Shown here piece after piece: positions 4,484-7,023 of a stretch of 7,023 nt of DNA. A program made the translations under genes and the position numbers. Every line of letters begins with the position of its first letter. The first letter of the stretch is position 1. Source of the stretch: Clostridia bacterium. Lineage in GTDB: Bacteria > Bacillota_A > Clostridia > UMGS1883 > HGM11501. The stretch spans positions 1 to 7,023 of the forward strand of contig JAFXHP010000084.1 in NCBI GenBank assembly GCA_017536285.1. The letters run 5' to 3'. The notes beneath the pieces are model-generated. The model made no database searches, had not been told where the DNA came from, and was given only the letters and a program-made list of their open reading frames with translations.

Positions 4484-7023
4484 ATGAAAAAATTACTTAG
4501 CTTAATCCTTTGCCTTGTAATGATTTCATCCTGCATTTTAGTTAAGGCGGAAGAAACAATAAAGGCAAATACGGCTTTTGATTTATCGGGAGCATCGCTT
4601 TCGGGTGAAAAGGTAAATTTAAGCCGTATGGATCAGTATGCAGGATATAAGGGGATAGATTTCACCGGTATAAAATCTGTCGGAATCAAGGCGGATTTTT
4701 ATATGTCATCAACATCTTCAAACGGTGATGCAATTTCTCTTCGCATCGATGATCCCATAAAGGGTAAGTGCATAGGATACATTGTTTTAAGCGACAAGGA
4801 ATCCTATGACAAGGTGTTTTATACAAATATAGAAGCAACCGAAGGCGTTCACGATTTATATCTTAAATCAACCTATGGTGATACGGGAAGCGAGTTCAGA
4901 GTATCTGAAATAATACTTTCCGACAAGGCGGTGGAAAATACATATACAATTGTGCCCGATTCTGCCATTGTTGACGGATGGTATGACACATTGGCGGCAA
5001 CTGATGCTCTCGGAAGAAAAATTGCAGATTATGCCGAGGTAGGAGATGTGAAAAACGGCACTCACAAAGTCGGAATAACCTACTGGAACTGGTCAGGCGG
5101 AAGAAGTCTTTCGACCGCAAAGCCCTCTAGCGGTTCAAATGCAAGAATTCCTTCTGAAATAATTGCGGCAAATCCCGATGCAAAGGATGATTACAACCAT
5201 AAGGCATGGGATACCAATGCGGTATATCACTGGGCAGAGCCTATATTCGGTTATACAAGTAACTATGATTATTTCAAGTTCCGCCGTCACGCAGAAATGC
5301 TTGCAATGGCGGGCGTTGATACCGTTTTCCTCGACTGGACCAACGGAAGCAACATTTTCCTTGATACTACAATTCTTATGTTTCAGGCATTTTCCGATGC
5401 AAAGGCAGCAGGTGTAAATGTTCCGAAAATCTGCGCTATGGATTCCTGGGCATCCGATTATAAGGAAAGAGAAAAGCAGGTAAAGGCAATTTACTTAAAC
5501 TTTATTAAAAATGAACAGTATAAAGACCTCTGGTTTACGTGGGATGACAAGCCCCTTTTATTCGGCGGAACCACAAGAGAGTATTTATCCAATAAGTCCT
5601 TCGGTTCAGGTGACACGGAAAACGACAGACTTTTAAATGAAATTTTTGATAACTGCACTGTAAGGGATATGGGAAGCAAAATTGCCGGAGAATATACAGA
5701 CGGTGCAAACAGCTGGGTATGGCTTCAGAAATATCCTCAGACAGCCTGGGATTTGGAAGAAGACGGAAGACCTGAGTGTATAAGCCTCGGTATCGCGATA
5801 AATCAGTCCTATGTTTTTGAAAATGAAAAGGTAGGCGTATTTTCAGACCCCTACACAAGAGGAAGAAGCTACACCGAAGCCTTTGGTGAAGATTATCGTG
5901 AAGGCGCAATGAACGAGGGATATTTCTTCCGTGAGCAGGAATCACGCGTCCTTGATTTAGACCCTGCTATGGTAATGGTTGGTGGCTGGAACGAATGGAT
6001 TGCCGCTCGTCAGAGTATGTATTCAGGCTTTGAAAATGCCTTTGTTGACACCTTTGACGATGAAGACAGCCGTGATATCGAGCCTTCAAAAGGAAAACTC
6101 AGAGACGATTATTATATGCTCCTTATAGACTTCGTCAGAAAATATAAGGGTGTTCGTCCTGCCCGTGTTGCAGGCGAAGCAAAGGCTATTGATATAGCAG
6201 GTGACCTTTCACAGTGGGACAGCGTAACTCCCGAATATTTAAATGTCGGTGGAGGATATGAAAGAGATATCTATGGTATGACAAACCACTTGACAGGAGA
6301 AAAATACCACTATGTTACAAAGGAAGTAAACCACATTTTATCATCCAAGGTTTCAAGAGACGATGCAAATATCTATTTCCTTGTGAAAGCACAAAAGGAT
6401 ATTGTTGAGGCAGATGGCTTTATGCATATCTACATTGACATTGACCGTAACCGGGCAACCGGCTGGGAAGGATATGACTTTGCTGTAAACCTTGGGGGTA
6501 AGGGAACACTTTCTTCCTGCACAGACGGACTTAATTTCGGCAAGGTGGCTGACGTTTCGGTTAATATAAAAGGAAATGCGATGATGGTTTCAGTTCCCAG
6601 ATGGATAGTGGGAGAAGCAGGTGCAGTTGAATTTGAATTTAAGATTGCAGACTCGGCAAAGGAAAGAGAAAACTTCTTAAATGTATATGAACACGGATCA
6701 GTTGCGCCTCTTGGCAGAATGAACTATTTATACACGGAAATTCCTCAGGCGACACTTGATACACATACAAGAAGCCTTCTTTTTGAAACTTCTGTAGTAA
6801 AGGCAGGAAGCAAGTATATAAATGTTGAAGGCGGAAAGATGTTTGCCTTTGAAGCCGATACAAGATACGGAACATTTGCCGAAAACGGAACAGTTTATGT
6901 TCCTGTTAAGGCGGCAGAGGATATCCTCGGCTACGGTGAAACAAAAATCGAATTCTATAGCGATGAAAATCTTGTATATGTAAAGAGCCACAAGCTTGAA
7001 AACTATGAAATAGTTGATAACCG
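4484..7023 (+). CDS. Secreted multimodular glycoside hydrolase of the GH71/GH99-like type (3' truncated)
   Basis: Open for 846 codons to the window end without a stop. The start follows AAGGAGG (4470-4476) by 7 bases. Residues 1-22 form a Sec signal peptide (Lys-Lys, hydrophobic core, VKA before Glu23); ISSC at 14-17 also fits a lipobox. Residues about 30-148 resemble a CBM6-like sugar-binding module (QYAGYKGIDF, LRIDDPIKG, GVHDLYL). Residues about 190-555 form a catalytic barrel like the uncharacterised GH99/GH71-like group: VGITYWNW (196-203), HWAEPIFGY (249-257), FRRHAEMLAMAGVDTVFLDW (266-285), GGWNEWIAAR (500-509) and SRDIEP (529-534). Residues about 565-750 look like a DOMON/CBM9-type module (IDIAGDLSQWDS, IDIDRNRATGWEGYDF). 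From about 775 the pattern INVEGGK...GTVYVPVKAAEDILGYG matches copper-amine-oxidase-N-like repeats, common on Bacillota surface proteins. It probably cuts an extracellular polysaccharide; substrate and catalytic residues are not established. It is the third gene of its operon. Confidence 0.8.
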   Translation, partial: MKKLLSLILCLVMISSCILVKAEETIKANTAFDLSGASLSGEKVNLSRMDQYAGYKGIDFTGIKSVGIKADFYMSSTSSNGDAISLRIDDPIKGKCIGYIVLSDKESYDKVFYTNIEATEGVHDLYLKSTYGDTGSEFRVSEIILSDKAVENTYTIVPDSAIVDGWYDTLAATDALGRKIADYAEVGDVKNGTHKVGITYWNWSGGRSLSTAKPSSGSNARIPSEIIAANPDAKDDYNHKAWDTNAVYHWAEPIFGYTSNYDYFKFRRHAEMLAMAGVDTVFLDWTNGSNIFLDTTILMFQAFSDAKAAGVNVPKICAMDSWASDYKEREKQVKAIYLNFIKNEQYKDLWFTWDDKPLLFGGTTREYLSNKSFGSGDTENDRLLNEIFDNCTVRDMGSKIAGEYTDGANSWVWLQKYPQTAWDLEEDGRPECISLGIAINQSYVFENEKVGVFSDPYTRGRSYTEAFGEDYREGAMNEGYFFREQESRVLDLDPAMVMVGGWNEWIAARQSMYSGFENAFVDTFDDEDSRDIEPSKGKLRDDYYMLLIDFVRKYKGVRPARVAGEAKAIDIAGDLSQWDSVTPEYLNVGGGYERDIYGMTNHLTGEKYHYVTKEVNHILSSKVSRDDANIYFLVKAQKDIVEADGFMHIYIDIDRNRATGWEGYDFAVNLGGKGTLSSCTDGLNFGKVADVSVNIKGNAMMVSVPRWIVGEAGAVEFEFKIADSAKERENFLNVYEHGSVAPLGRMNYLYTEIPQATLDTHTRSLLFETSVVKAGSKYINVEGGKMFAFEADTRYGTFAENGTVYVPVKAAEDILGYGETKIEFYSDENLVYVKSHKLENYEIVDN

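Noticed and set aside
5535..5945. A 136-codon open frame on the minus strand inside the glycosidase gene
   Set aside because: It lies wholly opposite a well-supported domain, has no ribosome binding site of note, and its Arg/Leu/His/Cys-rich composition is typical of antisense shadow frames.
1..7023. Mobile element, CRISPR array, tRNA or rRNA gene, toxin-antitoxin or phage-defence genes
   Set aside because: No repeats with spacers, terminal inverted repeats, transposase or integrase motifs, or structural RNA signatures were seen; all open frames of good quality are metabolic enzymes.

Overview
The window reads as chromosomal DNA of an AT-rich Gram-positive bacterium of the Clostridia (Bacillota), probably a gut, rumen or other anaerobic polysaccharide degrader. 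The signs are strong AAGGAGG-type ribosome binding sites, SigA-type promoters, heavy use of AAA/GAA/ATA/AGA codons, a site fitting the Bacillota catabolite-repression (cre) consensus, and protein families typical of that group (NAT_N/GNAT_C acyltransferase, copper-amine-oxidase-N-like repeat on a secreted glycosidase). All genes are on the plus strand, and the theme is complex-carbohydrate catabolism.

Layout: (1) 2-250, the 3' end of an alpha/beta-hydrolase that looks like a CE15 glucuronoyl esterase, closed by a clear Rho-independent terminator (269-303). (2) 304-487, an A-tract-rich control region with a strong extended -10 promoter (406-434) whose -35 box lies inside a perfect cre-type operator (397-411). 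(3) 488-2676, a two-gene unit: an MBL-fold hydrolase with a B3-like metal site and a cytoplasmic GH20-type glycosidase. (4) 2677-2784, a spacer with a full-consensus promoter (TTGACA-17-TATAAT). (5) 2785 to the window end, a tight three-gene unit: GNAT-like acyltransferase, creatininase-family metallohydrolase, and a large secreted GH71/99-like glycoside hydrolase with an N-terminal CBM6-like module, a DOMON/CBM9-like module and the start of a copper-amine-oxidase-N-like domain. The last gene runs off the window after 846 codons.

How they may work together (inference): the secreted multimodular enzyme and perhaps the esterase attack a complex glycan, imported fragments would be cut by the cytoplasmic GH20-type enzyme, and the MBL-fold hydrolase, acyltransferase and creatininase-family enzyme may process acyl, lactone or amide substituents. 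No transporter or regulator gene lies in the window, so the substrate cannot be named.

Most notable points: an ATG-TAA start-stop pair sits exactly where the MBL gene should start; a cre-like operator overlaps the -35 box; and an uncharacterised acyltransferase-creatininase-secreted glycosidase operon is driven by a consensus promoter.
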